In this document: positions 42,942 through 51,820 of the stretch, piece by piece
Numbering within the stretch: position 1 is the first letter of the stretch
How the letters are laid out: each line of letters starts with the position of its first letter
NCBI RefSeq assembly: GCF_024347055.1
Contig: NZ_AP024896.1
Location: forward strand, 1,488,001 to 1,552,000
Origin: Vibrio porteresiae DSM 19223
GTDB taxonomy: Bacteria > Pseudomonadota > Gammaproteobacteria > Enterobacterales > Vibrionaceae
Direction: 5' to 3'
Length of the DNA stretch: 64,000 nucleotides
Position numbers and translations under genes: made by a program
The notes under the pieces: generated by a model
The model's database searches: none
Told to the model about the DNA's origin: nothing
What the model saw: the letters and a program-made list of their open reading frames with translations, nothing else

Positions 42942-44426
42942 TCAGATTTTCTCTTCGAATTCGAGCAGTACCGACTTACTTCTTAAGTTCGCTTCAAAAG
43001 CTTCAACACCAATATCCTTGCCGATACCTGATTTTTTGTATCCTCCAGTAGGCATAATATGGTCGAAGCTACGCCCATATCGGTTCACCCACACAGAACC
43101 CACTTCTAAAGTGCGAATGCCACGCATAACTCGATCCAAATTGGCACTGTGAATACCAGCAGCCAAACCATAAACTTCATGGCGAGATAGACGCCAAGCC
43201 TCATCTTCGGATTCAAAGGACTGAATGGTTAGAACTGGTCCAAAAATTTCTTGCTCTAATGCTATGTTTTGTTCGTCCTGTATTTTGAGTAACGTTGGCG
43301 CAAAATAGGCACCGCCGAATCCCTCAAACATAGTGCCACCACAGAGACATTCCGCCCCTTGAGCAAGGCTTTGATCGACTATTGATTGAATCCGTTGAGC
43401 TTGTTGCTGTGAAATGATCGGCGATAGCGTGGTCGAACTATGCCAAGTCACACCGGGAGAGAGTTGCTCAAAATACTTTTTAAGTAGAGCAATAAAAGGA
43501 GACTCGATACTCTTTTCAATAATGAGGCGAGAACCAGACACGCACACTTGACCAGCATTGCCAGTGATGGCTTTGGCGATGGTCAGCGCTGTACGTTCTA
43601 AATCTTTCGTATCAGCAAAAACAATTTGAGGGCTTTTCCCTCCGAGTTCTAACGTTACAGGTTTTGGGCCAGTCAACGCACAGGCTGACATAATAGAAGA
43701 GCCTGTTTGAGTAGACCCCGTGAAGGTGACTTTATTAATCTGCGGATGTTCACACAAAGCCGCTCCCGTTTCACGCCCAGAGCCGAGCACCACATTGAAG
43801 ATATCACTTGGTAACCCGGCATCAAACGCTAACTTGGCTAAGTAAACGGTTGAAAATGGTGTGAGTTCTGATGGTTTGATCACGATGGCATTACCCGCAG
43901 CCAAAGCCGGAGCCGCTTTCCACATTGCCATACTTAACGGGAAATTCCATGGCGTTATCGCTCCGACAACACCATAAGGTTCGCGAATGACCATACCTAA
44001 ATGATTGGATTGAGTCGCACCGATGTAGCCACCATGTTTATCAGCAAGCTCAGCGAAGAAGCGTGCGGTATCAATAATATAAGGGATGTCCCATGCCAAT
44101 ACTTCATGCAATGGTCGGCTTGATCCTATCGCTTCAAGCCTAGCTAAATAGGTTTGATTCTGTTCGATAAGTGTCGCCCATTGATAAAGCACTTTGGCTC
44201 TTTCGCGTGGAGCTCGAGTTGCCCAATCGGAATTTCTTTGCGCAGCATAAGATGCTTCTACTATCAGATTGACCATCTCTTTCGTTGCAATAGGCATTTT
44301 TGCATAGACCGCGCCTGTTGATGGGCAAATCACATCCATATAAACATCATGATCACCCGTTTGGCACTCACCATGGTAGAAGTGTCCTTTGGGGATGGGA
44401 GTGTTTTCTAAATATTGTTCTTCCAT
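42942..44426 (-). CDS. NAD(P)-dependent aldehyde dehydrogenase
   Basis: A 494-residue ALDH-superfamily enzyme that oxidises an aldehyde to its acid. Motifs in order: GAITPWNFPLSMAMWKAAPALAAGNAIVIKPSE near residues 155-190 (cofactor site), FTGSTQTGS near 235, LELGGKSPQIVF near 260 (general-base Glu) and GNAGQVCVSGSRLI near 290 (catalytic Cys). EIFGPVLTI near 395 is also typical. The substrate is not evident; sequence style is of the broad betaine/gamma-aminobutyraldehyde group. It is divergent from the GNAT gene of the following cluster. Confidence 0.9.
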   Translation of the reverse strand: MEEQYLENTPIPKGHFYHGECQTGDHDVYMDVICPSTGAVYAKMPIATKEMVNLIVEASYAAQRNSDWATRAPRERAKVLYQWATLIEQNQTYLARLEAIGSSRPLHEVLAWDIPYIIDTARFFAELADKHGGYIGATQSNHLGMVIREPYGVVGAITPWNFPLSMAMWKAAPALAAGNAIVIKPSELTPFSTVYLAKLAFDAGLPSDIFNVVLGSGRETGAALCEHPQINKVTFTGSTQTGSSIMSACALTGPKPVTLELGGKSPQIVFADTKDLERTALTIAKAITGNAGQVCVSGSRLIIEKSIESPFIALLKKYFEQLSPGVTWHSSTTLSPIISQQQAQRIQSIVDQSLAQGAECLCGGTMFEGFGGAYFAPTLLKIQDEQNIALEQEIFGPVLTIQSFESEDEAWRLSRHEVYGLAAGIHSANLDRVMRGIRTLEVGSVWVNRYGRSFDHIMPTGGYKKSGIGKDIGVEAFEANLRSKSVLLEFEEKI

Positions 44427-44744
44427 GAATAGTCCTTATTAGGTGCTTAAATCTATTGAATTCTTTGATGCGCAAAGCCCACCGAATAAAAGGAGAACGG
44501 CCATAAATTCTGCGCCCCAAAGAGAATTCGTATTGAAGGTACTTCATGCTATTCATAGTAAATAAATTAGGTCAGCAGGTGCTGCCGAGCTTATAGGGAC
44601 AGACAGCATCTCGAGTTAAAGGCCGAACTATTTCGGCATTATTTGCCGAAATAGCAGTGACATCTTGCATTTGGACTAGGTAATGTCATAACGTGCTTCT
44701 CTGTGTTTAATCGACAAAATTACAATGAAACAAGGATCTAGCGC
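44427..44744. other. Divergent promoter region, ALDH / GNAT
   Basis: A 318-bp region between divergent genes. It contains an 11-bp perfect palindromic stem (44628-44654) plus one extra half element, described separately; no further recognisable sites. Confidence 0.6.
44628..44654. promoter_or_regulatory. Palindrome in the ALDH/GNAT divergent region, candidate operator
   Basis: CTATTTCGGCA at 44628-44638 is exactly complementary to TGCCGAAATAG at 44644-44654, with a 5-nt centre, and another GCCGAA stands at 44622-44627. No T-tract follows on either strand, so an operator fits better than a terminator. The regulator is unknown; no regulator gene adjoins. Confidence 0.55.
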
Positions 44745-45605
44745 ATGAATAACATCGTTGACAAATTGGCGATTAGCCAGCGAGCAATGCTCGCAGAGGA
44801 TCTTGAGAAAGCCCATGCGTTGACACAAGCGTTGCGCTGGCCCCATCGTCGTGAAGACTGGACGACGATGCAGAACTTGGCCGAAACCATCGTATTGGAA
44901 CACGAAGGGGAGTTGATCGGAACCGCATGTACCGTGCTACAGGGTAACTTTGCCAGTATTGGACTGATCATCATCGCTGATGAATTTCAGGGACTCGGAC
45001 TTGGCCGACAGTTGATGACAGCCATCATGAATAAAGCAGGTAAACGAAACCTATTTTTGAGTGCAACGGTTGCCGGCAAGCCACTTTACGAGAAATTGGG
45101 TTTCCAAGAATATGGTCGAGCCAAGCAGTTCCAAGGTAATGTCATTCAATCCCCCAACATGCAGACTCAAGCCTTCACTGGATTACGCCCGGCTTTAACC
45201 AGCGACAAAGATGCCTTGATCGAGCTGATGAATCAACCGCAAGGCATGAACCGTGATGCGGTAGGTGAGGCAATCTTCAATATTGCCGAACATGTCATGG
45301 TGTTGGAAACAGAGAACCAAGTGTCAGGTTTTGCTTGTATTCGCCCATTTGGTCGAGGTTATGCAATTGGTCCAGTGGTGGCACAAAATCAGACTGATGC
45401 CACATTATTGATTGAATCACTGCTGGCACAATACTTAGGAAAATTTGTTCGTATCGATACACCAACTCGTTATGGCCTTGAACCGATGCTCATCAATTGG
45501 GGGTTAGAGCAAGTAGATGATGTTTCTCTGATGGCAATCGGTCAACCACCGGTTAGCACTGCAGCTCCATTTACTTATAGCTTCGTTACTCAGGCGATCG
45601 GTTAA
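44745..45605 (+). CDS. GNAT-family N-acetyltransferase with YitH-like C-domain
   Basis: A 286-residue protein: an N-terminal GNAT fold (residues 5-130) with the acetyl-CoA loop IADEFQGLGLGRQLM near 85, and a C-terminal half (about 150-280) that looks like the Acetyltransf_18 domain seen in YitH-type proteins (IGPVVAQNQTDATLLIESLLAQYL). AAGGA precedes the ATG. Substrate unknown. It lies 23-32 bp ahead of the dehydrogenase gene, so the two form an operon. Confidence 0.82.
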   Translation: MNNIVDKLAISQRAMLAEDLEKAHALTQALRWPHRREDWTTMQNLAETIVLEHEGELIGTACTVLQGNFASIGLIIIADEFQGLGLGRQLMTAIMNKAGKRNLFLSATVAGKPLYEKLGFQEYGRAKQFQGNVIQSPNMQTQAFTGLRPALTSDKDALIELMNQPQGMNRDAVGEAIFNIAEHVMVLETENQVSGFACIRPFGRGYAIGPVVAQNQTDATLLIESLLAQYLGKFVRIDTPTRYGLEPMLINWGLEQVDDVSLMAIGQPPVSTAAPFTYSFVTQAIG

Positions 45606-45637
45606 CGTTTTCGGCATTAAACAAGGGAATGAGGATA

Positions 45638-46717
45638 ATGAAAACCATAAAAATTGCGGTGATTCCAGGTGACGGAATTGGTAAAGAAGTGATACCTGAA
45701 GGAATCAAAGCATTGCAAGCCGCTATCAGTGCTAGATCAGATATCAAATTGAAATTTGAATATTTTGACTGGTCATGTGAGACCTACATGTCAACTGGAC
45801 ACATGATGCCGGATAATGGTCTGGATATCCTCGCCCAATTTGATGCGATCTACCTTGGCGCGGTCGGCTTTCCTAATGTCCCTGACCATATTTCACTATG
45901 GGGGTTGTTACTACCGATTCGCCGTCAATTTAATCAATATGTCAATTTGCGCCCAGTGCGCTTATTTAAAGGCGTTGAATCACCACTGGCGAACAAGAAA
46001 GTCGGCGATATTGATTTTTGGGTCGTACGTGAAAACGTCGAAGGTGAATATTCTGATATCGGTGGTCACTTCAATCCGGGAACTCCGGAAGAGGTCGTGG
46101 TGCAACAAAGTCTTTTTAGTAAAAAGGGCTGTGATCGCATCATTCAATACGCATTCGATTTATGTCAAAAGAAAGGCCTTGATCGCGTAACCTCTGCTAC
46201 CAAGTCAAACGGTATGTTTCACTCGATGCCATTTTGGGACAAGTGCTTCTGGAACAAAGCAACTCAATATGAAGATATTGACTGCGACCAATTCCACATC
46301 GATATTCTGTGTGCCAACTTAGTTAAAAAGCCAGAGCATTTTAAAGTCATCGTTGCATCCAATCTGTTTGGTGACATTCTTTCGGATTTAGGTCCTGCAT
46401 GTACTGGCACCATCGCAATCGCTCCATCAGCAAATATCAACCCTGAAGGCACCTTCCCTTCTATGTTTGAACCAGTGCATGGCTCTGCTCCCGATATTTA
46501 TGGCCGTAATATTGCGAACCCCATCGGCACCATCTGGGCTGGTTCAATGATGCTCGATCATCTTGGTCTTACCGAAGAAGCCAAAATGATCATGAACGCG
46601 ATTGAGCACGTATTGGAAAACAAAACCCATTTAACGCCTGACATGGGCGGAACAGCATCGACTCAAGAGCTTGGCTCTGCGGTGAGCGAGTTTATCAGTA
46701 AACATACCAATCATTAG
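45638..46717 (+). CDS. Tartrate/D-malate dehydrogenase-like decarboxylating dehydrogenase (TtuC/DmlA family)
   Basis: A 359-residue isocitrate/isopropylmalate dehydrogenase-family enzyme. Start ATG 45638 has GAGG just upstream; another ATG at 45629 is in frame. Motifs: VIPGDGIGKEV at residues 6-16, RPVRLFKGV near 105 (substrate Arg), VVRENVEGEYSDIGG near 133, NLFGDILSDLGP near 245 (metal Asp) and GSAPDIYGRNIANPIGTIW near 285 (NAD site). The features match TtuC/YeaU rather than LeuB (for example the tract SLWGLLLPIRR). Likely reaction: oxidative decarboxylation of D-malate or (meso-)tartrate. Confidence 0.87.
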   Translation: MKTIKIAVIPGDGIGKEVIPEGIKALQAAISARSDIKLKFEYFDWSCETYMSTGHMMPDNGLDILAQFDAIYLGAVGFPNVPDHISLWGLLLPIRRQFNQYVNLRPVRLFKGVESPLANKKVGDIDFWVVRENVEGEYSDIGGHFNPGTPEEVVVQQSLFSKKGCDRIIQYAFDLCQKKGLDRVTSATKSNGMFHSMPFWDKCFWNKATQYEDIDCDQFHIDILCANLVKKPEHFKVIVASNLFGDILSDLGPACTGTIAIAPSANINPEGTFPSMFEPVHGSAPDIYGRNIANPIGTIWAGSMMLDHLGLTEEAKMIMNAIEHVLENKTHLTPDMGGTASTQELGSAVSEFISKHTNH

Positions 46718-46725
46718 TCTGTATT

Positions 46726-46760
46726 GCACTACTGGTTTTTGAACAGCCAGTGGTGCTCTC
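46726..46760 (+). terminator. Possible terminator after the tartrate dehydrogenase-like gene
   Basis: GCACTACTGG at 46726-46735 pairs with CCAGTGGTGC at 46747-46756 with one G-U pair, then TCTCTTTATC follows. The T-tract is interrupted, so strength is uncertain. Confidence 0.5.
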
Positions 46761-46994
46761 TTTATCCCTAACACATCCCGATATTCCTCTGAACATTACC
46801 ATTTATACGTATAGCAACTCGTTCATTCACAAAACTATTTTTATGAATCGGTTTGCCAAATTCGAGCTCTCGACCCAAACTCATTTCATCTATTAAAAAT
46901 GCCAACGTGTCCGAATAATCTGCTGACTATTCACTCTATACTGTGGTTATCCGTTTTCACGTTGCTTAAACAATCATGACCTCAGGTGGCCAAT

Positions 46995-48032
46995 ATGTCT
47001 TATAAAAAAATGCATTTCGAATCTGCTGACAATCAAGGATACCCAGTAGATGATATGCCTAATTTTGAAACACAGAGCCTTCCAGGATACATCAACGGAG
47101 TACAAGTTCTTCAAATGGCACAGCCAGAACGAGTTCAAATCGACTCGATCAGCGATGTCGTCTATTCACAGGTAAAAAAGCTCACCGATAATACGTTACT
47201 GCATATGTCGCTTTTGATTCCAAGAACCGACCAAGTGAAACCAGCGATTGTCTTTTTCCCTGGTGGCGGTTTTACTACAGCAGAACGTGGGAAATTTTTG
47301 GAATTACGTTTGGCGTTGGCACAGGCAGGATTTGTGGTAGCGTCTGCGGAATATCGTGTTGTACCGGATGTGTTTCCCGCTCCTGTCGTTGATGGTAAAA
47401 CGGCAGTGCGTTTTCTGCGTGCCAATGCCAAAGAGTATGGTATTGATGTCACTCGTATTGGCGTTCTTGGCAATTCCGCTGGTGGGTGGCTTGCCGCCAT
47501 GTTAGGTACAACCAACCAGATTACCGAGTTTGACCAAGGGTGGTTTAATGAACACTCGTCAGATGTCCAAGCAGCTGCGACTCTATACGGCATATCTAAC
47601 TTGCTAAACATAGGCGAAGGATATGAAGGTAAGCACTATCGCACTCATCTACAGAACAACGTGACCGAAGCGTTATTGGTCAATGGTGTTGCCTTTTCTG
47701 ACCACCTTGGGGGAACGATCAATAGCGACAAAGCAAAGGCATTGTATGCCTCTCCCATGGGTCACATTCGACCAGGCTTGCCTCCGTTTTTAATCATGCA
47801 CGGCAGTCAAGATACGCTTGTGTCACCAGTTCAAAGTTCGCAGCTGTATCAAACATTACAAGAGGACGGCGTTTCTGCCGACTACTATCTCATTGAGGGC
47901 GCAGAGCATGGTGACATTAGCTGGTATCAAGACTCAGTGATTCAGTTAGTGGTCAATTGGTTTGTCAAAAAGCTGATTAATGATTACCTAAAACCAGAAC
48001 AAGAACACCCCGAAGATTCTTCATCACTGTAA
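46995..48032 (+). CDS. Alpha/beta-hydrolase, hormone-sensitive-lipase-like esterase
   Basis: A 345-residue esterase. Start ATG 46995 follows AGGTGG by 5 nt; the GTG at 46986 is less likely. The oxyanion stretch FFPGGGF is near residue 87, the nucleophile in GNSAGGWLAA (Ser near 161), the acid in HGSQDTLVSP near 270 and the His in EGAEHGDISW near 300. There is no signal peptide, so it is cytoplasmic. Its place after a TtuC-like dehydrogenase may indicate ester cleavage before the acid is oxidised, but a gap of 277 bp and a possible terminator separate them. Confidence 0.83.
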   Translation: MSYKKMHFESADNQGYPVDDMPNFETQSLPGYINGVQVLQMAQPERVQIDSISDVVYSQVKKLTDNTLLHMSLLIPRTDQVKPAIVFFPGGGFTTAERGKFLELRLALAQAGFVVASAEYRVVPDVFPAPVVDGKTAVRFLRANAKEYGIDVTRIGVLGNSAGGWLAAMLGTTNQITEFDQGWFNEHSSDVQAAATLYGISNLLNIGEGYEGKHYRTHLQNNVTEALLVNGVAFSDHLGGTINSDKAKALYASPMGHIRPGLPPFLIMHGSQDTLVSPVQSSQLYQTLQEDGVSADYYLIEGAEHGDISWYQDSVIQLVVNWFVKKLINDYLKPEQEHPEDSSSL

Positions 48033-48052
48033 TGGTTAGATACTTATAAAAG

Positions 48053-48081
48053 CTAAAGGGAGCATCAAGCTCCCTTTATTA
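48053..48081. terminator. Bidirectional terminator between esterase and NUDIX genes
   Basis: AAAGGGAGC at 48055-48063 and GCTCCCTTT at 48069-48077 form a perfect 9-bp stem with T- and A-rich flanks, between convergent genes. Confidence 0.82.
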
Positions 48082-48096
48082 CATCATCGGCTATGA

Positions 48097-48477
48097 CTAC
48101 ATATAGTCAGGTAAATAGCGTTCGATAAATTCTTTATCTGCAGGATAGAGATGATCGCGAGGGATATCACCCAGCGGCAACCAGTGTAGGCTTTTCTCAG
48201 GGGCTGTCGTCGTTGGGAAAACATCAGCTGCTGGTTCCATAACCACATAGTGGCTATCACCACCAAACTGATTTTTGCACGTATACTCTCCCAATGTACG
48301 CACACCCGCTACGCCAGTTTCTTCCCACAATTCTCGAATAGCGGCAAACTCTTCTGATTCATCATCTTCAACAGAGCCACCAGGAAATTCGTAGACCATT
48401 CCTTTGGCTGCACGATAACGTTGCTGAATTAAAACCGTGCTGCCTTTTATGACAACTGCCATCGATAAGTTTTTCAT
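48097..48477 (-). CDS. NUDIX hydrolase
   Basis: A 126-residue protein starting at ATG 48477 (MKNLSMAVVIKG); the frame extends to 48576 but without support. The NUDIX box is complete: G-x5-E-x7-REL-x-EE-x-G at residues 32-55 (SVEDDE then RELWEETGV). Such enzymes cleave nucleoside diphosphates linked to another group. This small stand-alone type is like MutT or ADP-ribose pyrophosphatase relatives; the substrate is not known. Confidence 0.87.
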   Translation of the reverse strand: MKNLSMAVVIKGSTVLIQQRYRAAKGMVYEFPGGSVEDDESEEFAAIRELWEETGVAGVRTLGEYTCKNQFGGDSHYVVMEPAADVFPTTTAPEKSLHWLPLGDIPRDHLYPADKEFIERYLPDYM

Positions 48478-48948
48478 TGTATCGCCTGCTCCTTGCCAAA
48501 ATACATCCACGTTAAAAACTCTCGAATAAGTTATGTTTGTTACTATTTTAATAGCACGAACCTTTTCGATCCCCAAGAGTATTACGCAATAAATTTGATA
48601 TCAAATCCCAGTCGATGAGAATCTTAAGAGAATTCCACAACCAAATTCTCATTATATGCGACAAAGCTCCGGAGTTACTTCACACTTTTCTCCCCCACTT
48701 CGCCTAAAAGTAAATCAATAGAATCTTAGTGCTCGTCACTTCATTTTATACTCAACCTGTCACCCATATAGCATTCAGGAAAGAAACGCATACGCATTTT
48801 TAGCTCTTACACGAACGTTATTTTGATTCCGGGTATGGTCTATGATCGCGACCTTGTTTATCATAGCGGTCACCAAACCAGTACCATTTATCACTTTACG
48901 TCAGCAATCTATATCGCCAGCCGTATCGTCAATCGCGCAGAGAGCTAT
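48478..48948. other. Divergent intergenic region, NUDIX / AbrB-type membrane protein
   Basis: 471 bp of AT-rich DNA containing both promoters. A frame runs into the membrane protein gene from 48823, but it lacks a ribosome site and is read as leader. Nothing else is recognised. Confidence 0.55.
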
Positions 48949-50055
48949 ATGTCTTTATTATCAACCCACTATTTAGAACGAAAAAAAGAGCGTTACTGGT
49001 TAGAGCTCGCCGTACTCTCATTTGTTATCTCTGTAGGAATGCAATATTTCGGCTTCCCTGCTGCATTTTTACTTGGGCCAATGTTCGCTGCCATTTTATT
49101 TGCGCAAAAGAATCGAGCCATGCAACCGGCTAAACCTCTTATTCGCTATTGTCAAAGCACCATCGGGGTGATGATTTCTTTAGCATTGCCAATGGAGGCG
49201 TTAAGCAACATCGCTGAGCACTGGGTATTGTTTTTAGGTGGGGTGTTTTCGGTGTTGGTGGCAAGCACCGTATTAAGCGGTATTTTGGCCTACCGAAGAA
49301 TCGTCCCTGGCACCGTCGCGATCTGGGGAAGTAGTCCAGGCGCTGCAGCCGTAATGACATTAATGGCACAAGATTATGGCGCTGATGTAAGACTAGTGGC
49401 TTTAATGCAATATCTTCGCGTTATTATGGTGTCACTTGCTGCTGGTTTAGTGACTCACTTTTTTATGCCAGTAGATAGTGTCGCTGCAGAGCATCATATT
49501 CATCTTTATGAGCCTATTGTTTGGTCTAATTTTATCAACACACTTATCCTTATCGGTGTCAGTGTGGTCGTGAGTAAGTATCTAAAACTGCCATCAGGGC
49601 CATTAATTATCGCCATCGTATTGGCAATAACCGTCAATTATATTGGTCTTTTTACTATCTCACTCCCAACGCCATATTTGTTCTTATGCTATGCAATTAT
49701 TGGTTGGAATATCGGCTCTAAATTTACGGGAGAGGCAACTCGCTATGCGATTAAGATCATGCCTAATATCTGTATTTCGATATTACTTCTGATTGGCTTT
49801 TGCTCTTTGTTATCGTTAGCGTTAGTTCGTTACTTTGATATTGACCCGCTGACAGCTTACTTAGCAATGAGCCCTGGCGGCGCTGATTCAATTGCGATCA
49901 TCGCCTCTTCAACCGCCAATAGTGTCAACGTTTCGTTTGTTATGGCGATGCAAACCTGTCGATTATTCTTTATGTTGATCTTTGGACCGATTCTCGCCAC
50001 AAAGGCGGCACAGATTGTTGAACATTACCATAAGAGCAATAAGACTCTTGATTAG
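48949..50055 (+). CDS. AbrB-family (PF05145) membrane protein
   Basis: A 368-residue integral membrane protein with about ten hydrophobic segments, arranged as two similar halves: LLGPMFAAILFA and IVPGTVAIWGSSPGAAAVMTLMAQDYGADVRLVALMQYLRVI in the first, and LPSGPLIIAIVLAITVN and YLAMSPGGADSIAIIASSTANSVNVSFVMAMQTCR in the second. This is the family of E. coli AbrB (formerly mis-named ammonia monooxygenase), whose transported or regulated substrate is unknown. ATG 48949 follows GAGAG and is preferred over an in-frame start at 48823. Confidence 0.85.
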   Translation: MSLLSTHYLERKKERYWLELAVLSFVISVGMQYFGFPAAFLLGPMFAAILFAQKNRAMQPAKPLIRYCQSTIGVMISLALPMEALSNIAEHWVLFLGGVFSVLVASTVLSGILAYRRIVPGTVAIWGSSPGAAAVMTLMAQDYGADVRLVALMQYLRVIMVSLAAGLVTHFFMPVDSVAAEHHIHLYEPIVWSNFINTLILIGVSVVVSKYLKLPSGPLIIAIVLAITVNYIGLFTISLPTPYLFLCYAIIGWNIGSKFTGEATRYAIKIMPNICISILLLIGFCSLLSLALVRYFDIDPLTAYLAMSPGGADSIAIIASSTANSVNVSFVMAMQTCRLFFMLIFGPILATKAAQIVEHYHKSNKTLD

Positions 50056-50065
50056 GTAGGCAAAT

Positions 50066-50094
50066 AAAAAAGCATAGCTTTCGCTATGCTTTTT
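50066..50094. terminator. Bidirectional terminator between AbrB-type and DUF805 genes
   Basis: AAAAAGCATAGC and GCTATGCTTTTT form a 12-bp stem with a TTTC loop and T-rich ends on both strands. Confidence 0.87.
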
Positions 50095-50128
50095 AAATCT
50101 GTTCTGATGTATTAGCTAACCAATGTAT

Positions 50129-50518
50129 TTAGTAACTCGCTGATTTCGTAGTTACTGATTCATTGGCCGACTTTGGTGGCATACCGTACTGATTCGTATA
50201 GTCCTTACTATCTAGAACCATAAAATACAGCATAATAAATGGACCAACAAACGGAATTAGACTAAACAAAATATTCCAACCCGATTTATCGATATCATGA
50301 AAACGTCTAATCGTTACGGCAATGTTTGGCAATATCATTGCCAACATGTAGAACAAGGATAGAAATGCTATAATGCTGTTCTCGTTGGTAATTACATTTA
50401 GAACGAAAAAAACACACAGAGCGATGGCATGAAATAAGCCAAACATCCAATATTCTTTGCGGCGTGCACGCCCGTTGAAATTAAAGCCATTTTTTATAGC
50501 CGAAATATACCAATTCAT
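50129..50518 (-). CDS. DUF805 small membrane protein
   Basis: A 129-residue protein with the DUF805 opening NWYISAIKNGFNFNGRARRKEYWMFGLF, three or four membrane helices and the conserved IRRFHDIDKSGWNILFSLIPFVG at residues 66-88. Family function is unknown (E. coli YhaH/YhaI relatives). It is convergent with the AbrB-type gene and has no operon partner. Confidence 0.87.
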   Translation of the reverse strand: MNWYISAIKNGFNFNGRARRKEYWMFGLFHAIALCVFFVLNVITNENSIIAFLSLFYMLAMILPNIAVTIRRFHDIDKSGWNILFSLIPFVGPFIMLYFMVLDSKDYTNQYGMPPKSANESVTTKSASY

Positions 50519-50873
50519 TTTATTATCTCATTAATGGATATTTATATTACTGACGTTATTAGTTGAATATCATTGTGCATTGAAATCACGGCATGAATGC
50601 AATTCATAAGATAAATTCAGCCAGTTATCTCTTCTATTAAGCCATATAGAATAAGTAACTTTTACCTTAAGATGCGTGGGGTAATTCCCCTTTATTTAGC
50701 TGCTCGTGAACTCGAAATGCATCCTATCAACCTTCCAAATTAAAGCAATCACTCTATTTTGTGCCGTGACTAATTTGGAATATCTGTCTAAGCGAATGCC
50801 ATTCGACTCGACAGATTCATCAATAAATTGCGACTCACCACAAAATTCTACCCACAGTCTGTAAGCAACCCCA
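50519..50873. other. Intergenic region upstream of the DUF805 gene
   Basis: 355 bp between two minus-strand genes (DUF805 start, mpaA end). I see no open frame with a ribosome site, no stem with T-tract and no known operator. Confidence 0.55.
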
Positions 50874-51578
50874 TTACTCCATGGTCAGTAACTCGAGCGT
50901 AGCCGCAAAATAGCGTTCAGTTACCTCATCAACTGAAATGGGAGGCAGTTCCAAAGTGACATTCAGTAACTTCTGTTCATCACACCACGTACCAAATGAG
51001 CCTGGAGTACTGTAACCAACATTAGTCACCATAGGTAAAGAGAACCATTGTGATAGCTTCTGACCCAAAATGGATTGATCTGCTGAGTCAACACAGGCGA
51101 GCGGCTCATGAAAACTCACTGCAAACGCGGGGTTTAGTTCATTTATCAGTTCGATGAGCGCTTGCGTCTCAGGTTCTAACTCGTTAGTTGTTCCCGAAGA
51201 AAGGATGACATCGCGCTCATTAGCATGCTGATTCCACCGATATACCGTACCTGCATCAGACCAATTCTTCGTAGGGAAACTGCGATTGAGATCCACGCCA
51301 CGCCCGTTGCAACGCGTTCCAAGCTGATTACCATCAGGATTCATCGATAGAATCACATGGTGGCGCAAAGCATCATGCGGTAATGAACGCAATCCCGCTG
51401 ACAGCAATGCGATTGAGGCACTCTCATCGCCATGGGTACCCGCGAGAATAAGCCCCGTCGTCGACGTGACGTTCCCTGCTGGGAAATAGATCAATGGAGC
51501 TCCCATAACCGAACGTCCATATTCAATGGGCATTCGGTGAAAAAATCCCCGTTGGGTCCTTTGGATCAATTGCGACAT
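50874..51578 (-). CDS. mpaA: Murein tripeptide amidase A
   Basis: A 234-residue M14-type zinc carboxypeptidase, which cleaves the gamma-D-Glu-diaminopimelate bond of murein tripeptide in the cytoplasm. Zinc ligands are in AGTHGDESAS near residue 48 (HxxE) and VSFHEP near 153; the catalytic Glu is in VTLELPP near 212. Substrate-binding VILSMNPDG and NGRGVDLNRSFP fit the family. AAGGAAAAGGGA precedes the ATG. It is divergent from an MppA/OppA-like binding protein that can bring in its substrate. Confidence 0.9.
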   Translation of the reverse strand: MSQLIQRTQRGFFHRMPIEYGRSVMGAPLIYFPAGNVTSTTGLILAGTHGDESASIALLSAGLRSLPHDALRHHVILSMNPDGNQLGTRCNGRGVDLNRSFPTKNWSDAGTVYRWNQHANERDVILSSGTTNELEPETQALIELINELNPAFAVSFHEPLACVDSADQSILGQKLSQWFSLPMVTNVGYSTPGSFGTWCDEQKLLNVTLELPPISVDEVTERYFAATLELLTME

Positions 51579-51820
51579 TCCCTTTTCCTTTTGCGTACTC
51601 TTAGTTAACTTACTAACGATATACGGGTTTGACTAGAGTAAAAACTATCTCTTTAGTCTGTGCTCTTTTACCATACCGAACCAAAGATGCGACGTAAAAC
51701 GCCCTTTGTTAGATTTTACGACAATTAATCCTCGCTAAGCTGCTGCAACTCATTGTCATAACAGGGTATAGTATGCCCACTGTGCATATTTTTGGGTCCT
51801 CCCCAGCCAAGGACGTGTTT

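Noticed and set aside
48823..48948. N-terminal extension of the AbrB-type membrane protein
   Set aside because: The extra 42 residues are not hydrophobic, do not match the family and have no ribosome site; ATG 48949 gives a normal start.
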